Below, piece after piece: positions 47,228-55,756 of a DNA stretch of 64,000 bases. This stretch comes from Flavobacteriales bacterium (GTDB taxonomy: Bacteria; Bacteroidota; Bacteroidia; Flavobacteriales_D; Crocinitomicaceae), in assembly GCA_947470515.1 (NCBI GenBank), contig CANITF010000001.1:112481-176480 (forward strand), given 5' to 3'. The notes under the pieces are model-generated. The model was not told where the DNA came from and did not search any database. It saw only the letters and a program-made list of their open reading frames with translations. The translations under genes were made by a program, and so were the position numbers. Within the stretch, counting starts at the first letter, position 1; each line of letters begins with the position of its first letter.

Positions 47228-48745
47228 ATGACAAAACACTTCGGGCTCATTATTCTTGATGGTTGGGGAATTGGTGACCATTCTAAATCGGATGCAGTTT
47301 TCAATGCAAATACACCTTTTATGGATGAATTATTAGCGAATCGTCCAAATGCCAAATTGAAAACATGCGGTGAAGATGTTGGTTTACCTGATGGACAAAT
47401 GGGTAATTCTGAAGTTGGGCATTTGAACATCGGCGCTGGTAGAATTGTATATCAGGAATTAACGCGTATCAACAAATCGATTAGAGAAGGAGATTTTTAT
47501 ACCAATCCTGTATTACTAGCAGCCATGCTAAAAGCTAAGGAAAAGAATGTCAAAATCCATTTGATAGGGTTAGTTTCTAAAGGCGGAGTTCACAGTTCTC
47601 AAGAGCATATTTATGCATTGTGTAAAATGGCTAAAGACAATGGATTAGAAAATGTTTTTATTCATGCTTTTACGGATGGAAGAGACTGTGATCCAAAAAG
47701 TGGGTTAGAATTTATTCAAGAATTAGAAGTTGAACTAAAGAAAACAACTGGGAAAATAGCGAGTGTAATAGGTCGTTATTTTGCCATGGATCGCGATAAT
47801 CGTTGGGAACGCGTGAAGCATGCTTACGATTTAATGCTCAATGGAATTGGAACTTCTTTTGATTCTGCAACGAAAGGAATTGAAAACTCGTATGCAAAGG
47901 GAAAAACAGATGAGTTTATCGAACCAATTGTAATAACTGAAAATGGATTGCCAATTACAAAAATAGAAGATGGAGATGTTGTAATCAGTTTTAATTTCAG
48001 AACAGACAGACCAAGAGAAATTTCAACAGTATTAACGCAAAAAGATTTTCCTGAATTTAATATGCATCGTTTAGATTTGCATTATGTTACCATGACAAAC
48101 TATGATTCAACTTTTGAAAATGTAAACATAGTTTTCGAAAAAGATAATTTGTTTAATACACTTGGCGAGGTGCTTTCTAAAGTTGATAAAACACAAGTTA
48201 GAATAGCTGAAACAGAGAAATATCCACACGTGACTTTCTTTTTTAGTGGAGGAAGGGAAGAAACATTCCCATTAGAATCTCGCTTAATGGTCAACTCACC
48301 TAAAGTTGCAACCTACGACCTGCAGCCTGAAATGAGTGCATTCGAAGTGCGCAATACAATTGTGAATTGCATGAAAACAGATCATCCAAATTTCTTTTGT
48401 CTCAATTTTGCAAACCCAGATATGGTTGGTCATACTGGCGTTTATGATGCAATAATCAAAGCCGTTGAAACGGTTGATAATTGTCTTAAAGATGTCGTTA
48501 CAGCAGGTTTAGAGTTGAATTACGAGTTTTTAGTTATTGCAGATCATGGCAATGCAGATTTTGTAATCAATGCCGATGGAACTCCTAATACTGCCCATTC
48601 GTTAAATCCTGTTCCAGTTGTTCTTGTTAGCAATGAAAAGAATTTATCCATTAAAGATGGAATCTTAGCTGATGTTGCCCCAACCATTTTAAATAGACTT
48701 GGCATCGCTTCCCCAATGGAAATGACAGGTATTTCGCTTGTTTAA
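47228..48745 (+). CDS. gpmI: 2,3-Bisphosphoglycerate-independent phosphoglycerate mutase
   Basis: Glycolysis and gluconeogenesis: interconverts 3- and 2-phosphoglycerate with two Mn ions. The 505-residue length fits the family. Metal-binding Asp11 is in L-I-I-L-D-G-W-G, and the phosphoserine nucleophile is Ser61 in G-Q-M-G-N-S-E-V-G-H. Other metal-site segments are V-G-H-T-G (about 400) and A-D-H-G-N-A-D (about 438). The gene starts one base after the sensor kinase stop, so translation is likely coupled. Confidence 0.96.
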   Translation: MTKHFGLIILDGWGIGDHSKSDAVFNANTPFMDELLANRPNAKLKTCGEDVGLPDGQMGNSEVGHLNIGAGRIVYQELTRINKSIREGDFYTNPVLLAAMLKAKEKNVKIHLIGLVSKGGVHSSQEHIYALCKMAKDNGLENVFIHAFTDGRDCDPKSGLEFIQELEVELKKTTGKIASVIGRYFAMDRDNRWERVKHAYDLMLNGIGTSFDSATKGIENSYAKGKTDEFIEPIVITENGLPITKIEDGDVVISFNFRTDRPREISTVLTQKDFPEFNMHRLDLHYVTMTNYDSTFENVNIVFEKDNLFNTLGEVLSKVDKTQVRIAETEKYPHVTFFFSGGREETFPLESRLMVNSPKVATYDLQPEMSAFEVRNTIVNCMKTDHPNFFCLNFANPDMVGHTGVYDAIIKAVETVDNCLKDVVTAGLELNYEFLVIADHGNADFVINADGTPNTAHSLNPVPVVLVSNEKNLSIKDGILADVAPTILNRLGIASPMEMTGISLV

Positions 48746-48772
48746 TTTATAAGAAACTCTAATAATTATTTG

Positions 48773-48799
48773 ATTTTGAGGGGCTGCCCCCTCAAAAAA
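48773..48799. terminator. Hairpin after gpmI
   Basis: TTTTGAGGGG, CTG, CCCCTCAAAA: a strong G-C stem extended by A-T pairs, 28 bp after gpmI. There is no T-run on the plus strand beyond the stem, so it may act as a barrier or 3'-end stabiliser rather than a classic terminator. Confidence 0.5.
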
Positions 48800-48815
48800 T
48801 GATTATATTGTTCCA

Positions 48816-48823
48816 TAACTTTG
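48816..48823 (+). promoter_or_regulatory. TAnnTTTG box before the giant adhesin
   Basis: TAACTTTG about 100 bp before the ATG at 48924. No TTG box at the standard distance was seen. Confidence 0.4.
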
Positions 48824-48923
48824 CGCAATAATTTGTACTTTCAAATTAACTTATTGCTATTTGTTTTATTCACTGTCATTTTGAGCGTGAGAATAAAGTG
48901 TTCAATATTTATATTCTATTAAC

Positions 48924-51900
48924 ATGAAACTATTACAACTATCATTTTTACTTCTTTTAGGGTGTGGAAACCTATTTTCTCAAAAAACACAAACACCTTC
49001 CTGGTCTGCTGAGAATTCAAAAAGTAAATCTTTCATTGAAAATTTAGGTCAGTTTGATCAATCTGAAACAGCTGCAACTGGCAAAATTCATTACGTAATC
49101 GATCTTGGTACAACAAAAATATTTTTTGGCGAAAAGGGAGTATGTTATAATTTTCATGAGGTAACAAAAAAATCCAAAGAAGAGCGTGCTCAAATTATGA
49201 ATCAACCGGCAAAGTCTTTTGAAGATCATAAACAAAAGGAACGTTTAGCTGGAAAATTCTTGATTAAAAAAGATCAAGTAAATATGACTTGGGGGAACCC
49301 AAACAATTCTCTTGAAATAAATGCTTTTGAAGTAGCGCCTGATTATCATAGTTACACATTCCAAAATGAAAAAAATGAAACTGAAAACATCAATTATGTA
49401 AAAGGATATAAATATATCATCTATAAAAATATCTATCCAAATATTGATTTGAAATATGAAATTCATCCAATTATAGGTGTGAAATATGCTTTTACTGTTC
49501 ATCCAGGAGCTGATCCAAAGCAAATTAAAATGATATATGATAGGGATGTGACGTTAAGAAATGGAGAAATTGCAATCCCAACGCTTTTCGGAGATATTAT
49601 AGATCATGCACCTTTGAGTTTTTATGAAGGGAACGATGCTTTATCCATTGAATCTAACTATGAATTAGTAAATAATCACGTCTCATTTGAAGTAAAGAAT
49701 TATGATCCTACAAAAACTGTTGTTATTGATCCATGGGTTCAAACACCAGTTTTTCCATTAGATTGGGATTGCGTATGGGAATTAGATACTGATGCTGCAG
49801 GAAATGTATATATTATTGGTGGAGTTGATCCATTGCAATTAAAAAAATACAACAGTACTGGAGTTCTTCAATGGTCATATGATACTCCATACGATACAAC
49901 AGAATGGCTTGGTACAATGGCGACAGATGATGCAGGTAATTCATATGTGACGGAAGGAACAGATTACCGTATTCTTAAGGTGAACACTGCTGGTGGATTA
50001 GTTTGGAACAACTTGAACCCTTCAGGTGGACAGCTCAGTACAGAGTTTTGGAACATAGCATTTAACTGCGACCAAACAAAATTGATTGTTGGTGGAACAG
50101 GTGGTAATCTAGATATCCATGGAAAAATCTATGAAATAGACATGAATTCTGGAAATATCACATCATCTGTTCAAGTTACTGCTGCAGGGGCATTGTTTGG
50201 TATACCTCCTCAAATTCAAGAAGTTCGCGCAATGTGTGCTGCACCAAATGGTAAATATTATTTTGTAACACTAGATACAATTGGTTATTTAAATGATAAT
50301 CTTGCCCTCTGCCCTGGTGGATCAACCTCTCTTTTTAGAAAAAATCATGGCGTAAATTGGGGATATAAAAGTGAAAATTGGAGATTAAATAATACTGGGA
50401 TTAAAGTAATTAGAGCTGATGCTAATTTTGTTTATACCCACAAAGGGAATGCTTTACAAAAAAGATCATTAGTAGATTTTTCTATAATTGGAAGTGTAAC
50501 TATTCCTGGTGGAGTACTTTCGACTCCTTTTTTAAGTGATAATGTAACTGAAAATGCGGGTATCGATATTGATAATTGTGGTAACATTTATGTTGGATCT
50601 AAAACGGGAGTATATAAATTTAATTCTAGTTTAGTACAACAAGCGTTTTATCCAACAACCTTTGTAGTTTACGATGTTAGAGTTAGCACAGCAGGTGATG
50701 TTGTAGCTTGCGGTGGTACAGGAAATAGCAGCAGTGCCGGAGCACGTTCTGGAGGTGTGCAATCTTTTGCAGCTTCTGCATGTGTCCCATTAGCAATAAC
50801 GTGCTGTGATGCAACAGTTTGTGTCCCAAGTGCAATGTGTGCAACGGCCCCTTCTGTTACGTTAACTGCTGCAACTGCCGGAGGAACTTGGAGTGGGACT
50901 GGTGTGAATGCATCAGGAGTTTTCAATCCTGCTGTTTCGGGACCAGGCATTTTCGTAATTACATATACATTGGCATGTGGCTCAAGTTCAATTTCTATAA
51001 CTGTAAATACATGTGCTCCCTTAGCAGTTTGTGTTGAAACAAATGGGACGTTAACTGCTTCCAATGGAATACCAACATATTCTTGGCAGAATTCTGTCCT
51101 TACCACACCATGTATTGCTGGTTTTGGCTCTTATTGTGGAATTTTTACTGTTGCTGGAACTCCAGTGTCTTCATGGACAACATTTGCCACTGGCTCAAAT
51201 ATACCTGCACCAGCTACATATCCTATTCAGGTTGTTGATAATTTAGGAACACTAGTTACCTATGCAAATTTAGCTGCCATTCCTGCTTGTACGATTGTTA
51301 TTTGTCCAACAATTACATTAACAACAACAGCTCAAACGAACGTTTTATGTAATGGAAACTCAACGGGTTCTGCAACAGTATCAGCTAGTGGTGGAATTGC
51401 TCCTTACACTTATACATGGGTTTCTGGGAGTTTGAATGGGCCAACACAAACGAATTTGGCTGCAGGCGCTTATACTATTAATGTTGTAGATGCAAATCTT
51501 TGTCCTGGCACAACTACTGTTACGATCACGCAACCTGCTGCACTGACTGCACCAACAGCAACAGTTACGATTCAACCAACTTGTATTCTTGCTGCAGGAA
51601 CAATTACTGTTACAGCTCCAACTCCAGCTGCCGGACTTACTTATACGGTAACTGGAACTGCGCCAGTTGTTGCAGCTCAAACAAATACGACAGGAATTTT
51701 TAGTGGATTAGCTCCAGGAACATATTCCGTTATGGCAACAGTTAGTGGTTGTAATACGCCATTTACTTCTTTAACTGTTAATGCTGTACCAACCAATCCT
51801 ACAGCACCAACTGCAAGTGTAACTTCTCAGCCTACTTGTCCCATACCAACAGGAATATTAACTGTTACGGCTCCAGCTCCAGCAGCCGGAACAACGTATA

Positions 51901-54035
51901 CAGTAACAGGCACCGCTCCAGTGGTTGCAGCTCAAACAAATGCTACAGGAATATTTGCAGGTTTAGCACCAGGAACCTATTCAATAATTACTGCGGTGAA
52001 TGGCTGTATTTCAACGGGGACTTCTCTAACTGTTAATGCCGTTCCTGCGAATCCTGCTGCACCAACAGCAAGTGTAACTGCTCAACCTACGTGTGTAATT
52101 TCAACGGGTACAATTACTGTTTCAGCGCCAGCGCCAGCAGCCGGAACAACTTACACAGTAACAGGCACGGCTCCAGTGGTTGCTGCTCAAACAAATGCTA
52201 CAGGAATATTTAGTGCTCTTGCAACTGGTAATTACACGGTCATAACTACTTTTAATGGTTGTGTTTCAACAACTACTGCGTTAACTGTTAATGCAGCAAT
52301 AGGAGCACCAACAGCACCAACAGCAACTATAACTCAGCCAACTTGTGTTTCTGCCGCAGGAATAGTATCTGTTACAGCACCTGTGCCAGCCGTAGGAACA
52401 GTCTTTACCTTAACTGGAATTGCTCCTGTTGTTGCTGCACAAACAAATACAACTGGTATTTTTAACCCTTTAACTTCTGGTGATTATACACTTATTGTTA
52501 CAATTGCAGGATGTAACTCCTCTCCAACACCGTTAACTGTAAATGCCCAACCTTTAATTCCAAGTGCGCCGACGGCAAGTCTTATACAACCAACGTGTAT
52601 TGTTGCAACTGGAACAGTCACAGTTTCAGTGCCAATTCCAGCTGCAGGCACTACTTATACGCTTACAGGAACAGCACCAGTTGTTGCTGCACAAACAAAT
52701 ACGACAGGTTTGTTTACAGGTCTTGCATCTGGTGATTATTCTGTAATTACAACAGTTGGAGGATGTACCTCAACAGCAACTTTAATTACTATTAATGGTC
52801 AACCTGCAAATCCGACGGCGCCAACATCAAGTGTAACAACTTTACCTACTTGTGCAGTTCCAACAGGAACAATAACTGTTACAGTTCCTGCTCCAGCCCT
52901 AGGGACAACTTACACCATAACTGGTACATCTCCGGTGGTTGCAGCTCAAACAAATACAAGTGGGGCATTTAACGGTTTAACTGTTGGAACATATGATGTT
53001 ATAACTACTGTTGGTGGTTGTACTTCTGCCGCAACAGTTACCGTAATTTCAGCTCCAATTGGTGCGCCTACAATTTCATTAACAGCATCAACAAATGTTA
53101 CTTGTTTTAATGATAATGATGGAGCTGCTGTTGTTTTAGGATCGGGCGGGACAGGCTTATTGACGTATGCTTGGACACCAACAGGAGGGACTTCGGCTTC
53201 AGCATCAGGTTTGACTGCTGGTAATTATACTGCTACTGTTACTGACGGAGCTGGTTGCTCTAGTTCATTGTCGGTACTAATTGGAGGACCAACTCAAATA
53301 GTAATAACTGAAACTGTTACAGATATTATATGTGGTTCAACAGATGGTCAAATAACAACTTCTGTTAGTGGCGGTTCAGGAACCTATACGTATGCTTGGA
53401 CCCCAAATGGCGAAACAAGTTCATCTATAACGAACCTATCTGCTGGGACATACGGTCTAACGGTAACAGATTCAGATGGTTGTTCAATGACCGAATCATA
53501 TATTGTAGCCATTACAGGCTCATTAACAATTGTAGCGACTCCAGTTTCAACTACAATTCAACAAGGTCAATCTGTCCAATTAAGCGCTGCAGGTGGCACA
53601 ACCTATAGCTGGACTCCTTCAAATGGATTGAGTTGCACAGATTGTCCTAATCCAATTGCAACTCCAAACACAACTACAATCTATACGGTTACTGGAACAG
53701 ATGCTTCGGGTTGCACTGGAACAGATAATGTAACTGTAATTATACAAGTTATATGTGGAGAAGTCTACGTTCCAACTGTATTCTCGCCAAATGGTTCAGG
53801 ACCTGATGTGAACAATACACAATGTGTCTACGGAACTTGTATTGCAGAATTGAGTTATGCTATCTATAACAGATGGGGAGAAAAAGTATTTGAAACTACA
53901 GATCCCTTAGTTTGTTGGGATGGTACCTACAAAGGTAAGCCAATGAATTCTGGAGTTTTTGCTTACAAATTAGTTGCTACTTTATTTGATGGAACAACAG
54001 TTGAAGAATCAGGGAATTTAACATTGATAAGATAA
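48924..54035 (+). CDS. Giant repeat adhesin-like protein, T9SS type B cargo
   Basis: A 1703-residue surface protein with a lipoprotein-like or ordinary signal peptide (L-L-L-G-C-G-N-L-F-S-Q). Domains: DUF7948-like (about 30-270, I-G-V-K-Y-A-F-T-V-H-P-G-A-D-P), a propeller-like region (about 275-625), Cys-rich Ig-like segments (about 630-870), six near-identical repeats of 84-85 residues (876-1383), two SprB-like repeats (about 1390-1535, A-W-T-P-T-G-G-T and A-W-T-P-N-G-E-T), one Ig-like repeat and the type B sorting domain (about 1610-1703, V-P-T-V-F-S-P-N-G, I-Y-N-R-W-G-E-K-V-F). The plan resembles SprB-type gliding adhesins. The PorP/SprF-family gene 15 bp downstream is its likely secretion partner. 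Confidence 0.88.
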   Translation: MKLLQLSFLLLLGCGNLFSQKTQTPSWSAENSKSKSFIENLGQFDQSETAATGKIHYVIDLGTTKIFFGEKGVCYNFHEVTKKSKEERAQIMNQPAKSFEDHKQKERLAGKFLIKKDQVNMTWGNPNNSLEINAFEVAPDYHSYTFQNEKNETENINYVKGYKYIIYKNIYPNIDLKYEIHPIIGVKYAFTVHPGADPKQIKMIYDRDVTLRNGEIAIPTLFGDIIDHAPLSFYEGNDALSIESNYELVNNHVSFEVKNYDPTKTVVIDPWVQTPVFPLDWDCVWELDTDAAGNVYIIGGVDPLQLKKYNSTGVLQWSYDTPYDTTEWLGTMATDDAGNSYVTEGTDYRILKVNTAGGLVWNNLNPSGGQLSTEFWNIAFNCDQTKLIVGGTGGNLDIHGKIYEIDMNSGNITSSVQVTAAGALFGIPPQIQEVRAMCAAPNGKYYFVTLDTIGYLNDNLALCPGGSTSLFRKNHGVNWGYKSENWRLNNTGIKVIRADANFVYTHKGNALQKRSLVDFSIIGSVTIPGGVLSTPFLSDNVTENAGIDIDNCGNIYVGSKTGVYKFNSSLVQQAFYPTTFVVYDVRVSTAGDVVACGGTGNSSSAGARSGGVQSFAASACVPLAITCCDATVCVPSAMCATAPSVTLTAATAGGTWSGTGVNASGVFNPAVSGPGIFVITYTLACGSSSISITVNTCAPLAVCVETNGTLTASNGIPTYSWQNSVLTTPCIAGFGSYCGIFTVAGTPVSSWTTFATGSNIPAPATYPIQVVDNLGTLVTYANLAAIPACTIVICPTITLTTTAQTNVLCNGNSTGSATVSASGGIAPYTYTWVSGSLNGPTQTNLAAGAYTINVVDANLCPGTTTVTITQPAALTAPTATVTIQPTCILAAGTITVTAPTPAAGLTYTVTGTAPVVAAQTNTTGIFSGLAPGTYSVMATVSGCNTPFTSLTVNAVPTNPTAPTASVTSQPTCPIPTGILTVTAPAPAAGTTYTVTGTAPVVAAQTNATGIFAGLAPGTYSIITAVNGCISTGTSLTVNAVPANPAAPTASVTAQPTCVISTGTITVSAPAPAAGTTYTVTGTAPVVAAQTNATGIFSALATGNYTVITTFNGCVSTTTALTVNAAIGAPTAPTATITQPTCVSAAGIVSVTAPVPAVGTVFTLTGIAPVVAAQTNTTGIFNPLTSGDYTLIVTIAGCNSSPTPLTVNAQPLIPSAPTASLIQPTCIVATGTVTVSVPIPAAGTTYTLTGTAPVVAAQTNTTGLFTGLASGDYSVITTVGGCTSTATLITINGQPANPTAPTSSVTTLPTCAVPTGTITVTVPAPALGTTYTITGTSPVVAAQTNTSGAFNGLTVGTYDVITTVGGCTSAATVTVISAPIGAPTISLTASTNVTCFNDNDGAAVVLGSGGTGLLTYAWTPTGGTSASASGLTAGNYTATVTDGAGCSSSLSVLIGGPTQIVITETVTDIICGSTDGQITTSVSGGSGTYTYAWTPNGETSSSITNLSAGTYGLTVTDSDGCSMTESYIVAITGSLTIVATPVSTTIQQGQSVQLSAAGGTTYSWTPSNGLSCTDCPNPIATPNTTTIYTVTGTDASGCTGTDNVTVIIQVICGEVYVPTVFSPNGSGPDVNNTQCVYGTCIAELSYAIYNRWGEKVFETTDPLVCWDGTYKGKPMNSGVFAYKLVATLFDGTTVEESGNLTLIR
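51549..53072 (+). repeat. Six in-frame repeats of 252-255 bp in the adhesin gene
   Basis: Units start at 51549, 51804, 52059, 52314, 52566 and 52818. Each encodes A-P-T-x-x-x, a P-T-C motif, then the nearly invariant T-G-T-A-P-V-V-A-A-Q-T-N and a G-C pair, ending L-T-V-N-A. The invariant core is strongest; the rest drifts between units. Confidence 0.92.
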
Positions 54036-54050
54036 TTTTTAATAGAATTT

Positions 54051-55082
54051 ATGAAAAAGTATATTAAAGTACTAGCTGTTTTTATTGGTTTGAATTCAAC
54101 CATTGTTGCTCAGGACATTCACTTTTCGCACATGGAGTATTCTCCATTAACATTAAATCCAGCATTAGCCGGAGCAAATTCACCTATGCAAGCTACTTTA
54201 AATTATCGTAGTCAGTGGAACAGCGTGGCCATTCCGTATCAAACAATGGCTGCATCATTTGATGCGCGGTTCAATGAAAAGAAGAGGAATAAAACGGGTA
54301 TTATGGCTGGCGGAATTAATTTTTTCAATGACAAGGCTGGGGAAATGAAAGTCACAACGAATAATGTGAATGTAAATTTAGCTTATCATTTGATACTTGA
54401 CAGAACAAGTACGCTGGGTTTAGGGATTTATACTGGTTTTGGACAAAGATCAATTGATCCAAATGGTGGTCGTTGGGCAAGTCAATACGATGGGATGGCT
54501 TATAACAATTCAGCATCAAGCAATGAAACATTTAATTCAGCAAGTTTTAATTATTTAGATGCAGGAGCTGGAATGGTATACACTTACAAGAAAAACAATG
54601 GGTACATGACTCAAAATAACCAACGTGCTTTTAATGGTGGCGTTGCATTTTACCATGTGAATAATCCAGGTTTTTCATATGTAGATCAAGCGAATGAAAA
54701 ATTATATATGCGTTGGTCATTATTTGTAAATGGTACAATAGGAATAGACAATACGAGAGGTTCTTTCTTGCCAGGGATCTATTTCCAACGACAAAAGTCC
54801 TCAATGGAAATTCTATATGGTACGTATTACCAATATAAAATTTCAGAAGGATCAATGGCAACAGGTTTTACACGACCTATGTCCTTTTCCATTGGATTGT
54901 TTAATCGTTTCAAAGATGCTTTTATAGGAAAAGTAATGTTTGAATGGGATCAGTATTCTGCTGGTTTTGCATATGATATAAACATCTCTAGTTTAACTGC
55001 AGTTTCAAGAGCAAAAGGTGGATTTGAATTTTTCCTTCGCTTCAATATGGGTGATGGAGGAGGATTTAGATCTCGGATTTAA
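54051..55082 (+). CDS. PorP/SprF-family T9SS membrane protein
   Basis: A 343-residue outer membrane beta-barrel of the PorP/SprF family. The signal peptide ends V-A-Q, followed by the family start D-I-H-F-S-H-M-E-Y-S-P-L-T-L-N-P-A-L-A-G and then alternating aromatic strands to the C-terminus. SprF is required for secretion or surface attachment of SprB in Flavobacterium johnsoniae, and such genes commonly follow their type B cargo gene. Here the cargo is the 1703-residue protein ending 15 bp upstream, almost certainly on the same transcript. Confidence 0.93.
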   Translation: MKKYIKVLAVFIGLNSTIVAQDIHFSHMEYSPLTLNPALAGANSPMQATLNYRSQWNSVAIPYQTMAASFDARFNEKKRNKTGIMAGGINFFNDKAGEMKVTTNNVNVNLAYHLILDRTSTLGLGIYTGFGQRSIDPNGGRWASQYDGMAYNNSASSNETFNSASFNYLDAGAGMVYTYKKNNGYMTQNNQRAFNGGVAFYHVNNPGFSYVDQANEKLYMRWSLFVNGTIGIDNTRGSFLPGIYFQRQKSSMEILYGTYYQYKISEGSMATGFTRPMSFSIGLFNRFKDAFIGKVMFEWDQYSAGFAYDINISSLTAVSRAKGGFEFFLRFNMGDGGGFRSRI

Positions 55083-55109
55083 TTATCGATAAGCATTAAA
55101 ACTAGTAAT

Positions 55110-55140
55110 GGAAAGGAGTTCAGAAATGGTTTCCTTTTTT
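55110..55140 (+). terminator. Possible terminator after the PorP/SprF gene
   Basis: A short stem AAAGGA/TCCTTT with a 14-base loop, followed by Ts. It is weak but well placed between two convergent genes. Confidence 0.4.
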
Positions 55141-55610
55141 TAAGCAACTCTAAAACTGAATTTACTTTGTAAAATATAACTGTACGTTACTGAGAGTATA
55201 ATGGCGATAAATCGAGATGGGGTTGGATAAAAGTGAAAATGGTCAACTAAAATTTTGAGTGTAAAATAACTTATTATTATGGCCCCAAGACCAACAACGA
55301 AATACCTGAATAGTTGAATCTTCCCGGGTAAAGTCGAATCTTGAAAAGTAATAAATTTGTTTAATAAAAATCCAATCACAAAGGTTATAGGAAAAACGAC
55401 AAACAATGATGCGATGTGGGGACTTAATACCACGAATCGTAAATCAACGTTGTGCTTAAGGAAAACAAAATTGTAAAAAACAAAATACAGAACTGTATCA
55501 AGAACTAAATTACCTCCCCCACAAACAGCATAGCGATATGTTTTCAGAGGAAGAAACCTCTTAAACAAGAAATAGAAAGAATCAATAAGTTTGATTAATA
55601 AATTTTTCAT
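55140..55610 (-). CDS. GtrA-family membrane protein
   Basis: A 156-residue protein with four membrane helices (about 25-50, 57-80, 92-112 and 120-145) and the family start R-F-L-P-L-K-T-Y-R-Y-A-V-C-G-G-G-N. GtrA-family proteins are thought to move undecaprenyl-linked sugars across the inner membrane for surface polysaccharide modification. The ATG at 55610 is preferred to one at 55643, because the extra residues have no family match and a TAACTTTG box lies at 55623-55630. No glycosyltransferase gene is adjacent. Confidence 0.87.
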   Translation of the reverse strand: MKNLLIKLIDSFYFLFKRFLPLKTYRYAVCGGGNLVLDTVLYFVFYNFVFLKHNVDLRFVVLSPHIASLFVVFPITFVIGFLLNKFITFQDSTLPGKIQLFRYFVVGLGAIIISYFTLKILVDHFHFYPTPSRFIAIILSVTYSYILQSKFSFRVA

Positions 55611-55756
55611 ATCAATTTGACTCAAAGTTAAGAATAAGATCAAATTGTTCTTTTTTTTTTCGTGCCTAATTAAAAAATAGGTTAAATTTACTTTTAACTA
55701 GTCACACTAATTATTTACTCCCTCTTTAATTAATTTTGAAGGCAAATTTTTTGAAC

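Noticed and set aside
50669..51106. Long minus-strand open frame inside the giant adhesin gene
   Set aside because: It is the antisense reflection of Thr/Ala/Pro-rich repeat coding and has no start signal or protein feature of its own.
51381..51680. Ser/Cys/Asn-rich minus-strand open frame
   Set aside because: Low-complexity shadow of the adhesin repeats.
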